Part shown: one piece after another, positions 28,520 through 36,437 of the stretch | How positions within the stretch are numbered: position 1 is the first letter of the stretch | Layout: every line of letters starts with the position of its first letter | Source of the DNA: Galbitalea soli | GTDB taxonomy: Bacteria; Actinomycetota; Actinomycetes; Actinomycetales; Microbacteriaceae | NCBI RefSeq assembly: GCF_010686725.1 | Contig: NZ_JAAGWZ010000001.1 | Coordinates: forward strand, 310,001-374,000 | Direction of reading: 5' to 3' | Length of the DNA: 64,000 nucleotides | The notes under the pieces: generated by a model | What the model was told of the DNA's origin: nothing | Databases searched by the model: none | What the model saw: the letters and a program-made list of their open reading frames with translations, nothing else | Position numbers and translations under genes: made by a program

Positions 28520-29149
28520 TTATTTCAGGAGGTAGATGATCGAGAAGAGGCCGATCCACACCACGTCGACGAAGTGCCAGTAATACGACACGACGATGGC
28601 GCTCGTGGCTTCTTTGTGCCCGAAGTTCTTGGCGGAGTAGGCGCGCCCGATGACGAGGAGGAACGCGATGAGACCGCAGGTGACGTGGAGTCCGTGGAAA
28701 CCGGTCGTGAGGTAGAAGGCGGATCCGTAGGCGTCGGAGCTGAGGCTGACGTGCTCGCTCACGAGGTTCGCGTACTCGTAGATCTGGCCGATGACGAAGA
28801 GGGCACCCATCACGTACGTGACGAAGAACCACTCCGCCATGCCCCAGTCCTTGAGCTTCCAGCTCGTGCGGCGGGGCTGAAGACGCTCGGCCGCGAAGAC
28901 GCCGAACTGGCAACTGAACGACGAGGCGATGAGGATGCAGGTGTTCACCCCCGAGAACGGAACGGTGAGCTTGGCGCTCTGGGCGGCCCACAGCTCGGGC
29001 GAGGTGGAGCGCAGAGTGAAGTAGATCGCGAAGAGTCCCGCGAAGAACATCACTTCACTGCCAAGCCACACGATCGTACCGACCGCGACAACGCTCGGGC
29101 GGTTCACAGTCGTGAAGCCGGCCGGCCGAGAAAGAGAGGTGCTCGTCAC
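28520..29149 (-). CDS. ctaE: Cytochrome c oxidase subunit III
   Basis: Membrane subunit III of the aa3 oxidase, which stabilises the proton-pumping core. 209 residues from GTG ([15 protein letters not shown]), about the length of actinobacterial homologues; a longer frame with an ATG 39 bases upstream is possible. Signature segments are [38 protein letters not shown] and the C-terminal [20 protein letters not shown]. It is the promoter-proximal gene of the operon with qcrCAB, and is divergent from trpD across about 80 bases. Confidence 0.95.
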   Translation of the reverse strand: MTSTSLSRPAGFTTVNRPSVVAVGTIVWLGSEVMFFAGLFAIYFTLRSTSPELWAAQSAKLTVPFSGVNTCILIASSFSCQFGVFAAERLQPRRTSWKLKDWGMAEWFFVTYVMGALFVIGQIYEYANLVSEHVSLSSDAYGSAFYLTTGFHGLHVTCGLIAFLLVIGRAYSAKNFGHKEATSAIVVSYYWHFVDVVWIGLFSIIYLLK

Positions 29150-29228
29150 CTGTCCATTATGTCCGATATCGGGGGCCGAATCTCCCATTCCGTATGCCTG
29201 TCGGCACCGAATCGTTAGAATTTCGAAC

Positions 29229-30284
29229 ATGACTAACAACCTGTCGTGGCCCGCGATTCTCAGCCGTCTGGTCGGAGGCTCTGATCTGTCTATCAGCGAA
29301 TCCACGTGGGCCATGCAGAGTGTCATGGCGGGGGAGGCGACCTCCGCTCAGCTGGCGGGCCTCCTCGTCGCCCTGCGGTTGAAGGGCGAGACCGTCGACG
29401 AGATCGTCGGCTTCCGCGATGCGGTGCTCGCCAACGCGCTGAGCCTCGACGTCGACCCCATGGTGCTCGACATCGTCGGCACCGGCGGTGATCCCTATGG
29501 TGCCGTCCTGAACATCTCGTCGGTGGCATCCGTGATCGATGCCGCCGCGGGAATCCCCGTCGTGAAGCATGGCAATCGGGGAGCAAGCTCCGCCTCCGGG
29601 GCCTCCGATGTGCTGTCCGCCCTGGGGCTCAACCTCGACATCGCTCCCGAACGGGTCGCCCAGGTGCTCGAGGAGACCGGCATCACCTTCGCCTATGCCG
29701 CGCTGTTCCACCCGGGTTTCCGCCACGCCGGCCCGACCCGCCGGGAACTCGGCATCTCGACTCTCTTCAACATCCTCGGTCCGCTCTGCAACCCCGCGCG
29801 TCCGGAGGCGTCGGCGGTCGGCGTCGCGAGCCTCGATCGCGTGCCGCTCGTCGTCGGCGTGTTCCAGACGCGCGGTGCGACAGCGCTGGTCTACCGCGGC
29901 GACGACGGCATCGACAAGCTCACCACGACCGGGCACAGTCACATCTGGGAGGTCTCCCGCGGCTTCGTGACCGAGCACGACCTCAACCCCGCGGATCTCG
30001 GCATTCCCACCGCGCACATCGAGTCGCTGCTGGGCGCCGATCCCGAGCACAATGCTGGGGTCGCCCGGCGCGTGCTCGCCGGCGACCGCGGCCCGGTGCG
30101 CGACATCGTTCTCCTCAACGCGGCGGCGGGTCTCGTGGCGTTCGACCTCGCCCGCAACCCCGAGCTGATCCGGGTGCCGATGGTCGACCGCCTGCGCGCG
30201 GCGATGGCGGTGGCCGCCGAGTCGGTCGACAGCGGCGCAGCCGCCGCAAAACTCGAGGAGTGGGTGGCCGCGACCAACGCGTGA
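29229..30284 (+). CDS. trpD: Anthranilate phosphoribosyltransferase
   Basis: Second enzyme of tryptophan synthesis; joins anthranilate to PRPP. 351 residues from ATG ([14 protein letters not shown]). Signature [19 protein letters not shown] binds [25 protein letters not shown] follows, and the anthranilate-site segment [21 protein letters not shown] is intact. An in-frame extension upstream overlaps the ctaE start and was trimmed. The trpD-ctaE neighbourhood is conserved in mycobacteria, although no other trp gene is in this window. Confidence 0.95.
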   Translation: MTNNLSWPAILSRLVGGSDLSISESTWAMQSVMAGEATSAQLAGLLVALRLKGETVDEIVGFRDAVLANALSLDVDPMVLDIVGTGGDPYGAVLNISSVASVIDAAAGIPVVKHGNRGASSASGASDVLSALGLNLDIAPERVAQVLEETGITFAYAALFHPGFRHAGPTRRELGISTLFNILGPLCNPARPEASAVGVASLDRVPLVVGVFQTRGATALVYRGDDGIDKLTTTGHSHIWEVSRGFVTEHDLNPADLGIPTAHIESLLGADPEHNAGVARRVLAGDRGPVRDIVLLNAAAGLVAFDLARNPELIRVPMVDRLRAAMAVAAESVDSGAAAAKLEEWVAATNA

Positions 30285-30302
30285 TCGGGCTGCGCCGCGG
30301 GG

Positions 30303-31574
30303 CTAGGGGCGGCGGATGACCGTGCCGCCGGGCATCCCGACCACAGACCGCACCCCGGCGACCCCCATCGAGATGTCGAGTTCGGCCACCAGGGCGCGGA
30401 GCACGGTCTCGGCCCCGCGCGCACCGTCGACGGCCAGGCCGTAGACCCACGGGCGCCCGACCAGCACGGCGCTCGCGCCGAGCGCCAGTGCCACGAGAAC
30501 GTCGCGGCCACTCCGCACACCGCTGTCGAAGAGCACGGGGGCTCTCCCCGCGACCTCGCGGACGATCGCGGGAAGCGCGTCCGCAGATCCGATCGCGCCA
30601 TCGAGTTGGCGGCCGCCATGGTTGCTCACGATGATGCCATCCGCGCCGTGCGCGAGGGCGAGCCGTGCATCGTCGGGGTGCTGGATTCCTTTCACGAGGA
30701 TCGGCAGAGAGGTGAGGCTGCGCAGCGAGGCGAGGTCCGGCCACGTGAGAGTCGAACGCGAGAACACCTCGAGAAAGGTGTCCACCGCGGCTCGGGGGAT
30801 GGGGGAGCGGAGGTTCGCCCCGATCGAGCCAGGGTGCGCCAAGGACAGGTCGAGCAGCGTGCGGATGGCGGCGATCGTGATGCGGCCTCGCTCGGGTGCC
30901 GCTCTCGACGCAACCCTCGCGCGGACGAGTTCCTGGAACACCGGGTCGCTCGTGTACTGAGCGATGCCGAGACCGTGTGCGAAGGGGAGGTACCCCAGAT
31001 CGAGGTCGCGGGGCCGCCAGCCGAGCAGGTGGGTGTCGAGGGTCACCACGATCGCCTCCGCCCCGGCGGCCTCGGCGCGGCCCACCAGGCTGGCGACGAG
31101 CGCGTCGGAACTGCTCCAGTAGAGCTGGAACCAGTGTGGCGCGCCCGGCGTGGCGCCGAACGCCGCCTCCAGAGGAATCGACGCCTGATTCGATGCGATG
31201 TAGGGGATGCCGAGACTCGCTGCGGCGCGGGCGATGCCGAGGTCGGCCTCGCGGTGGGCGAGCGACAAGGCCCCGATCGGCGCGGCGAGCAGGGGAGTGG
31301 GGTAGCGGCGACCGAACAGTTCGATGGAGAGGTCGCGTTCGCCGACGTCGCGCATGATGCGCGGCACGATCCGCCAGCGATCGAGCGCCGCGCGGTTCTC
31401 GCTCGTGGTGGTCTCGGCACCCGCGGCGCCGGCGAGGTAGGCGAAGGCCTCGGGGGAGAGGGCGCCGGCCGCCGCCGCTTCAAGCGAGGCGTAGGAGGAG
31501 GGGACGACGGGCATCCGCCCGCGCGCCCCGTCACCGAAGATCGACGCCTGCACCGCCCTGCCGAATCCCGCCAT
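30303..31574 (-). CDS. FMN-dependent alpha-hydroxy acid oxidase, lactate 2-monooxygenase-like
   Basis: TIM-barrel FMN enzyme that oxidises an L-2-hydroxy acid such as lactate. 423 residues. The family's FMN and active-site segments are PTPLLAAPIGALSLAHREAD, HWFQLYWSSSD, VVTLDTHLLGWRPRDLDLGY, LPILVKGIQHPDDA, and the catalytic His in SNHGGRQLDGAIG. The length and the loop after GYLPFAHGLGIAQY favour lactate 2-monooxygenase over the short glycolate oxidases, but substrate is inferred. It ends 18 bases from the convergent trpD. Confidence 0.85.
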   Translation of the reverse strand: MAGFGRAVQASIFGDGARGRMPVVPSSYASLEAAAAGALSPEAFAYLAGAAGAETTTSENRAALDRWRIVPRIMRDVGERDLSIELFGRRYPTPLLAAPIGALSLAHREADLGIARAAASLGIPYIASNQASIPLEAAFGATPGAPHWFQLYWSSSDALVASLVGRAEAAGAEAIVVTLDTHLLGWRPRDLDLGYLPFAHGLGIAQYTSDPVFQELVRARVASRAAPERGRITIAAIRTLLDLSLAHPGSIGANLRSPIPRAAVDTFLEVFSRSTLTWPDLASLRSLTSLPILVKGIQHPDDARLALAHGADGIIVSNHGGRQLDGAIGSADALPAIVREVAGRAPVLFDSGVRSGRDVLVALALGASAVLVGRPWVYGLAVDGARGAETVLRALVAELDISMGVAGVRSVVGMPGGTVIRRP

Positions 31575-31651
31575 GCCTGACTCCCTCGTCCTCTCCGCAG
31601 ACTATCGAGCGACGCCCAGGAGAACCATCGGCCCGCGCCCGGCGAGGCCTC

Positions 31652-32200
31652 TCACCAGTCGCCGGGGGAGACCTCTCGACAGGATCCCCCGGCGCTGGCA
31701 TCGGGGCCGGCACCGCTGTCGCGGCGCGCAAGGTCGTGCGCCCAGACGACGCGTCGCTCTCGTGTGTCTCCCTCGGGCGCCATGTCGACGAGCGCGAGGT
31801 GGCGTATCGAGATGACAGTGCCGCTGGCCAGTTCGGTGTGGTGCCGCACCGTGACGTGCGGGCGGTACCCGGGTCCGGTGAAGTCGGGGTCATCGAAGTC
31901 GACGCCCACGCCGGCGAGCTCGGTCATCAATTGTTCGTGCAGAGCGGTGAGCGCGGCGTTCGGCGCGATGAGAGTCACGGGGATGTCCCGAGCGCGCCCG
32001 AACCCGTCGCGTCCGCCCGCGACCACGTCGAATGGCGGGTGGAACGCACAGACGACGCGGAGGGCGGCCGCGAGTGTCTCTGCGTCGTGCGGAGTCACGA
32101 AGGTGGGGGCCACCGTGAGGTGCAACGGCCACTCGCGGAGCGTGAAGGCATCGCCCGCGACGAGGGGAGTGAGCGACGCGATGACGACGAAGCGGGGCAT
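31652..32200 (-). CDS. 2H phosphoesterase-like protein (LigT/2'-5' RNA ligase fold)
   Basis: 182-residue protein with the two signature tetrapeptides of the 2H phosphoesterase superfamily: HLTV (residues about 27-30) and HVTV (about 114-117), in the correct order and spacing. Members hydrolyse cyclic phosphodiesters of RNA or nucleotides. It begins directly with the family's first strand, MPRFVVIASLTP. The C-terminal 25 residues are low-complexity and lack homology cues. The substrate is unknown. It is 9 bases downstream of the SEC-C/YchJ gene and probably co-transcribed with it. Confidence 0.78.
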   Translation of the reverse strand: MPRFVVIASLTPLVAGDAFTLREWPLHLTVAPTFVTPHDAETLAAALRVVCAFHPPFDVVAGGRDGFGRARDIPVTLIAPNAALTALHEQLMTELAGVGVDFDDPDFTGPGYRPHVTVRHHTELASGTVISIRHLALVDMAPEGDTRERRVVWAHDLARRDSGAGPDASAGGSCREVSPGDW

Positions 32201-32209
32201 GGCTCGACC

Positions 32210-32578
32210 CTATTCGAGGAAGGCCCAGCGACCGTCGACACGCGTGAAGCGACTGTTCTCGTGCTGGATCCCGGTGGCTCCGTTGTGCCGATAGTGCGCG
32301 TCGAACTCCACGGTGCCCACCTGGTCGAGCAGACCACCGCCGGTGCGACCCAGGATGTCGAGGCGGAACCATCGAACCTCGGGGTCGAGGTCGAGCGCGG
32401 CGGGTCGCGTCGACGGGTGCCACGAAGCGAGCAGGTACGCGGAGCGCCCCAGTGCGAAGGCGCTGAACCGGGAGCGCATCAGCTTCTCAGCGGTGGGCGC
32501 GGCCGCGCCGGAATGGATCGGCCCGCAGCACTCGTCATAGGGGAGTCCGCTCTGGCAGGGGCAGCGGAGCGTGGTCAT
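32210..32578 (-). CDS. YchJ-family protein with SEC-C zinc motif (UPF0225)
   Basis: 122 residues. The N-terminal cysteine motif CPCQSGLPYDECCGPIHSG resembles the SEC-C zinc-binding tail of SecA. It is followed by the YchJ core with PTAEKLMRSRFSAFALGRS, YLLASWHPSTRP, GTVEFDAHYR and ENSRFTRVDGRWAFLEG-like ending. The fold is NTF2-like. The function is not established; zinc-dependent binding to ribosome or protein partners is inferred from the SEC-C motif. Probably an operon with the 2H phosphoesterase gene. Confidence 0.88.
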   Translation of the reverse strand: MTTLRCPCQSGLPYDECCGPIHSGAAAPTAEKLMRSRFSAFALGRSAYLLASWHPSTRPAALDLDPEVRWFRLDILGRTGGGLLDQVGTVEFDAHYRHNGATGIQHENSRFTRVDGRWAFLE

Positions 32579-32695
32579 AGCCCCATCGTGCCAGCCCGAC
32601 CCTGACCGCCGCTGTCACGAGGGGCTCGACCGGTGTCGGTGCGGCGACGTACGGTGGGATGACCGGCCCACGCTGTTCGCACCGAGGAGGATGCC

Positions 32696-33250
32696 TTGAC
32701 CACGCTGACCGACCGACCCAACACCGCTCTCATCGTGATCGATGTGCAGAAAGGGGTCATGCAGGAATCCGTCGACAGCGCCGCCGTGATCGAGCGCGTG
32801 GAGTCTCTCGTCTCGCGGGCTCGCGACGCTGGCGTTCCGGTGGTCTGGGTGCAGCACTCGGACGAGGGTCTCGTCAAGGGCAGCGCCGAGTGGGAGTACG
32901 TGCCCGAGCTGACACGACACGACTCCGAGCCCCTCATCCACAAGATCTACGGCGACTCCTTCGAGGGAACCGATCTGGAAGAAGTGCTGGCCAGAGGCGG
33001 AATTGGGCGTATTGTGGTTACGGGTGCCCAAACCGACATGTGCATTCGTTCGACCATTCATGGAGCATTCGCGCGCGGCTACGACGTCACGCTCGTCGAG
33101 GATGCGCACACGACTGAGGATCTCTCGGCCTGGGGTGCGCCCGCACCACACGCGGTCATCGCTCACACCAACATGTACTGGGCGAACCAGTCGGCGCCCG
33201 GCCGCACGGCATCAGTCGTCCCCGCGGCGGAGGTCGATTTCTCCGGCTGA
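32696..33250 (+). CDS. Isochorismatase-family cysteine hydrolase
   Basis: 184-residue alpha/beta hydrolase of the isochorismatase/nicotinamidase superfamily. The catalytic triad candidates are Asp in ALIVIDVQKGVM, Lys in LIHKIYGDSFEG and Cys in VVTGAQTDMCIRSTIHGA. The family includes nicotinamidases, ureidoacrylate and other amidases; nothing in the neighbourhood fixes the substrate. TTG start with a GGAGGA site upstream. Divergent from the YchJ gene. Confidence 0.88.
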   Translation: MTTLTDRPNTALIVIDVQKGVMQESVDSAAVIERVESLVSRARDAGVPVVWVQHSDEGLVKGSAEWEYVPELTRHDSEPLIHKIYGDSFEGTDLEEVLARGGIGRIVVTGAQTDMCIRSTIHGAFARGYDVTLVEDAHTTEDLSAWGAPAPHAVIAHTNMYWANQSAPGRTASVVPAAEVDFSG

Positions 33251-33282
33251 ACCGTTGGCGCGCAGGGGAGTGGCCAGGTCGT

Positions 33283-33582
33283 CTAGTCGGCGGCTCGAAC
33301 CCGTCCTGATCCGACGATTCGTGGCCCTTCGAGTATGTCGAAGGTGGCTCCGGGGGCCAGGGTGCTGCAGTCGATGTCATAGGGCAGGTCGAGGAGGACT
33401 TCAGCGTCATCTCCCGGAGCGAGTGTCCCGCCGTGCGTGCTTCGAATGATGTCGCCGACATGCGTTCCGTCACCTCCGTGGAGGACGAGGTGCGGTCGGT
33501 AGGAGCCGGCGAGCGAGATTGGAGAGCGCCGTCCGCCGTCCATTGCCGTTCGGAGGCGGATGGTCGCGTGGAGTGGTTCCAT
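33283..33582 (-). CDS. Stand-alone EF-Tu domain III-like small protein
   Basis: 99 residues with no GTPase domain. The sequence follows the pattern of EF-Tu beta-barrel domain III: DGGRRSPISLAGSYRPHLVL matches the GGR...GY.PQF region, then GTLAPGDDAEVLLDL matches the MPGDN segment, and ILEGPRIVGSGRV matches the IREGGRTVGAG end. In EF-Tu this domain contacts aminoacyl-tRNA and EF-Ts; what a free copy does is unknown. No signal peptide. It is convergent with the isochorismatase gene and has its own AT-rich upstream region. Confidence 0.6.
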   Translation of the reverse strand: MEPLHATIRLRTAMDGGRRSPISLAGSYRPHLVLHGGDGTHVGDIIRSTHGGTLAPGDDAEVLLDLPYDIDCSTLAPGATFDILEGPRIVGSGRVRAAD

Positions 33583-33639
33583 CTGAGGATTCTGACACTG
33601 AGGGAGTGCCCGGAGCGGCTCGAGCGGGGCTCAGCGATC

Positions 33640-33665
33640 GATAACTTGACATAATGTGAATTATC
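33640..33665. promoter_or_regulatory. AT-rich GATAA...TTATC inverted repeat, possible promoter/operator
   Basis: GATAA and TTATC arms enclose TTGACA and a nested ATAAT-GTGA-ATTAT inverted repeat, in a window that is otherwise above 65% GC. It lies about 60 bases upstream of the EF-Tu-like gene (minus strand) and about 115 bases upstream of the truncated dehydrogenase (plus strand). No matching -10 is seen at 17 bases from TTGACA on the plus strand. Confidence 0.35.
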
Positions 33666-33777
33666 AGCGACCTGGAGAGCGGGAATACCGAGTGGTCGGT
33701 CGGATTTAGATTTATGCGAACGCATTGAGATAGCTCCGTGAAATCCTCACCATCGGACCGCAAAGGAAGCGGTCGTC

Positions 33778-34155
33778 ATGACCAGGTTTGTCAACAAGGT
33801 CGCCATCGTCAGCGGCGGAGGCAGCGGAATCGGCGCTGAGATCTCCCGTGAACTCGCGGCGGAGGGTGCGTCGGTCGTCGTCACCGACATCAAGCTCGAG
33901 GCGGCGCAGGCCGCCCTCGAATACACCGCGCAGGGTGTGCGTACGAACGCGGTCGGTCCCGGCTTCATCGACACGCCTCTCGTGCGCGCCAGCCTGTCGC
34001 CCGAGGCGATCACCGCCCTCGAGGCCGAGCACGCGACCGGTCGCCTGGGGACCGACAAGGAGGTCGTCGCGCTCACGCTGTTCCTGCTGAGCGATGCCGC
34101 ATCCTTCATCTCCGGCAGCTACCACCTCGTCGATGGCGGCTACTCGGCGCACTGA
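33778..34155 (+). pseudogene. Short-chain dehydrogenase with an in-frame internal deletion
   Basis: 125 residues that fit the two ends of a classical SDR of about 250. The N-terminal part has the nucleotide loop VAIVSGGGSGIGAEISRELA and stops at TDIKLEAAQA. It is joined directly to the C-terminal part, ALEYTAQGVRTNAVGPGFID, which normally follows the catalytic Tyr-Lys helix, and ends with SGSYHLVDGGYSAH. About 120 residues are missing, including the NAG motif and the catalytic Ser and YxxxK. The reading frame, ribosome site (AAGGAA) and stop are all kept. It is almost certainly inactive as a dehydrogenase. Confidence 0.85.
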
Positions 34156-34173
34156 ATCCGGCGCGACGGCTCG

Positions 34174-34647
34174 TCAGAGCGTCGCGCGGTACCGGGAGAT
34201 CGCCTCGGCGCAGGCCTCGTGGTCGACGACGTCGGGTTCGCCCGACATCGTCGCCGTCGCGACGAGCTCGCCGCGTACGAAGATCGGGATCGATCCACCA
34301 TGCGCCTTGACCACGTCGTGATCGATGTCGGTGCGGTCGGTGAACAGCGTGCCGGCTGCCTCGTGCCGTCGGCGCACCAGCAGCGACGGCTCACCGAAAT
34401 GCCGGGCCGTCGCAGCCTTGCCGGCGAGCCAAGGATCGTTCCCGGCGCCCGTCTTGCCGAACTTCGCGCGGAACACGAGGTCGTCGCCGATCACGATGTC
34501 GAAGGCGAGATTGAGCGACCACTCCTGGATCACTCCCCCGGCGATCACCCCGAGGTCGAAGGCGTCTTCTTTGGAGAAATGCTCAAGATCAATTCGGGGA
34601 GCCGCCTCGAGCTCGGCGAGCGTGTAATCGTGTTCAGCGTGTGCCAC
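34174..34647 (-). CDS. UPF0303/HbpS-GlcG-like heme-degrading-domain protein
   Basis: 157-residue protein resembling UPF0303, a branch of the GlcG/HbpS (DUF336) fold. Recognisable pieces are LAELEAAPRIDLEHFSKEDA, VIQEWSLNLAFDIVIGDDLVF, GAGNDPWLAGKAATARHFG and HGGSIPIFVRGELVATATMS. Some relatives of this fold bind heme or a corrinoid, but enzymatic degradation has not been generally shown, so the function is inferred at family level only. It lies 10 bases downstream of the Nudix gene on the same strand, so the two are probably co-transcribed. Confidence 0.75.
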   Translation of the reverse strand: MAHAEHDYTLAELEAAPRIDLEHFSKEDAFDLGVIAGGVIQEWSLNLAFDIVIGDDLVFRAKFGKTGAGNDPWLAGKAATARHFGEPSLLVRRRHEAAGTLFTDRTDIDHDVVKAHGGSIPIFVRGELVATATMSGEPDVVDHEACAEAISRYRATL

Positions 34648-34657
34648 GGGCGTGTCC

Positions 34658-35113
34658 TCAGTCGTGCGTTGTGAGCGCCAGCCGCACGAGCTCGGTCAGC
34701 TCGGCGGGTTCGAACGGTTCCTCGGTCGATTCGAGTTCGGCGAGCGACCACCAGCGGTGGTCGAGCACGTCGACGTGCTCCTCGGGAGTCCAGTGCGCGT
34801 TCGACGGCTCGAAGCGCGTCGTGCGGTGCACGTAGAACTCGGCGTGGCCGGTGTCGTGGTCGGCGGCATCCCAGGTGACGTCGAAGTCGTGGCTCCAGAC
34901 GGCGTCGCCGGGATGATCGATCCGCAGCCCCGTCTCCTCGAAGAGCTCCCGCACGGCCGCGGCCGCGTGGTCCTCCCCCGGGTCGACTCCCCCACCCGGC
35001 GTGATCCACCGCGCGAAGCCGCTCGTGTCGGGGGCCTTCGTCAGGAACAACAGCAGCTGTCCCTGCTCGTCGAGCAGCAGGATGCGCGAGGTGAGTCGGT
35101 GCCCGACGGTCAT
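34658..35113 (-). CDS. Nudix hydrolase
   Basis: Hydrolase of nucleoside diphosphate-X compounds, often a house-cleaning enzyme. 151 residues. The Nudix box is complete: GGGVDPGEDHAAAAVRELFE followed by ETGL, within the GX5EX7REUXEEXGU pattern, near residue 40-62. The rest is a single Nudix domain with no additional domains; a terminal WWSLAEL segment is common in the family. The substrate cannot be read from the sequence. It starts 4 bases after the preceding minus-strand SDR gene's stop, so it is likely part of the same operon. Confidence 0.92.
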   Translation of the reverse strand: MTVGHRLTSRILLLDEQGQLLLFLTKAPDTSGFARWITPGGGVDPGEDHAAAAVRELFEETGLRIDHPGDAVWSHDFDVTWDAADHDTGHAEFYVHRTTRFEPSNAHWTPEEHVDVLDHRWWSLAELESTEEPFEPAELTELVRLALTTHD

Positions 35114-35117
35114 GAGC

Positions 35118-35879
35118 TCAGGCGCCGAAGTCGCTCACGTCGCCCACATACCGCGTGTGGTCGGCGGGAATGGGCTCGACGGCGGCGAGGGCGACCTCGG
35201 CCGCGAACTCCCCCACGTTGTAGAGCCGGCCCGCGGCCTCCTTGCGCTGTCCGATGGCGCCGGGGTTGGCGCGCTCGAGCAGGGTCGCGGTGATCGTGCC
35301 CTCGATCATGTCGCCCGAGACGACGACGAAGCCGATGCCGGACTCCTCGAGGGTGGGGATCAACTCGCGGAGGGCATCCTCACCCGCGCGCTTGCTCAGC
35401 GCGACCTGCTCGTATTCCGGCATGGTCGGTGTGGTGCGGATGAAGTGCGCCTGGTGGCTCGTCACGAACACCACGCGCGAGCCGGGCCCGAGGAGCGGCA
35501 GGGCCGCGGTGAGCAGGGCGAGCTGGGCGTCGCGGTTGAGCCGCATCGCGTAGTCCTCGCCGAGACCGGACTCCATGCCGCCGGAGGCGTTCATGACCAG
35601 GATGTCGAGACCGCCCAATCGCTCTTTCGCGGTCGCGAACATGGCGGCCACCGACTCAGGGTCGGTCAGATCGGCTCCGACCGCGAAGGCGCTTCCCCCT
35701 GCCGACTCGATCGCGGCGACGAGCTTGAGGGCCCGCGCCTCTTTGTTGCGGTAGTTGATGACGACGGTCGCACCGGCGCCCGCGAAGTACAGGGCGGTGT
35801 CAGCGCCTATGCCTCGAGAGGATCCGGTCACGAGGGCGCGTTTGCCGGTGAGGGAACCGGCGGCGAGGGGGTTGTTCAC
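35118..35879 (-). CDS. Short-chain dehydrogenase/reductase, full length
   Basis: NAD(P)-dependent oxidoreductase of the SDR family. 253 residues from GTG (VNNPLAAGSLTGKRAL). The cofactor loop GSSRGIGADTAL, a basic NYRNKEAR at the position that often selects NADP, ADLTD and the NASGG equivalent of NNAG are present. The catalytic serine can be SHQ after VVFVT. The active-site Tyr-Lys spacing is unusual: PEYEQVALSKRAG gives Y-x6-K rather than Y-x3-K. A longer frame upstream runs antisense to nfeD and was trimmed. Substrate unknown. Confidence 0.85.
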   Translation of the reverse strand: MNNPLAAGSLTGKRALVTGSSRGIGADTALYFAGAGATVVINYRNKEARALKLVAAIESAGGSAFAVGADLTDPESVAAMFATAKERLGGLDILVMNASGGMESGLGEDYAMRLNRDAQLALLTAALPLLGPGSRVVFVTSHQAHFIRTTPTMPEYEQVALSKRAGEDALRELIPTLEESGIGFVVVSGDMIEGTITATLLERANPGAIGQRKEAAGRLYNVGEFAAEVALAAVEPIPADHTRYVGDVSDFGA

Positions 35880-35969
35880 GAGAGACGACACTACCAAGAC
35901 GACTGCCGTCGGTCGCCTGCAGGTGATAGCTTCATGGCGAGCGGAAACACGAGAGGTGCTTAGTACGCG

Positions 35970-36437
35970 ATGGATTTCGTCCAGCAATACGCATGGATTC
36001 TCTGGCTTGCCCTCATTCTCATCTTCGTGATCGTCGAGGTGGTCACCGTCGACTTCACCTTCCTCATGCTCGCCATCGGCAGCGTCGGCGGCCTGGTCGC
36101 GAGCCTGATCGGCGCCGCCTGGTGGGTGCAGGTGATCATCGCCGCGATCCTCGCCCTCGCCCTCATCTTCACGGTGCGGCCCCCGCTGCTGCGGGCGCTG
36201 AAACGCGGCGGTGACCACGCGAAGAGCAACGTCGAGGCGCTCCTCGGGATGCACGGCACCGTCGTCATCGCCTTCGAGGGCGCCGCGGGCACGGTCAAAC
36301 TCGACAACGGCGAGACCTGGACCGCGACGCTCGGTTCCACTCCCCCGCCACCACTGAACCTCGGCGACCGTGTGACGGTCACCGCCATTCAGGGGGCGAC
36401 CGCCGTGGTCGTCCCGTTCGAAAGGACCACTCCATGA
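35970..36437 (+). CDS. NfeD-family membrane protein
   Basis: 155 residues with two or three hydrophobic segments (WILWLALILIFVIVEVVTV, FLMLAIGSVGGLVASLIG, VQVIIAAILALALIFTV) and a C-terminal OB-fold domain (GMHGTVVIAFEGAAGTVKL to VTVTAIQGATAVVVPF). NfeD proteins partner with the SPFH protein encoded next to them and are thought to organise membrane microdomains. Its stop overlaps the start of the SPFH gene by 4 bases, as expected for a two-gene unit. Confidence 0.9.
   Translation: MDFVQQYAWILWLALILIFVIVEVVTVDFTFLMLAIGSVGGLVASLIGAAWWVQVIIAAILALALIFTVRPPLLRALKRGGDHAKSNVEALLGMHGTVVIAFEGAAGTVKLDNGETWTATLGSTPPPPLNLGDRVTVTAIQGATAVVVPFERTTP

Noticed and set aside
33646-33651. TTGACA as a -35 for the truncated dehydrogenase
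   Set aside because: No acceptable -10 lies at 16-19 bases downstream, and the start codon is over 120 bases away.
33433-33654. 73-codon plus-strand frame opposite the EF-Tu domain III-like gene
   Set aside because: Lies antisense to the better supported gene, has no ribosome site and no family features.
30303-35879. Genomic island across the small-gene patch
   Set aside because: No integrase, transposase, att repeats or tRNA junction is present, and GC content stays high except for one short AT-rich site.
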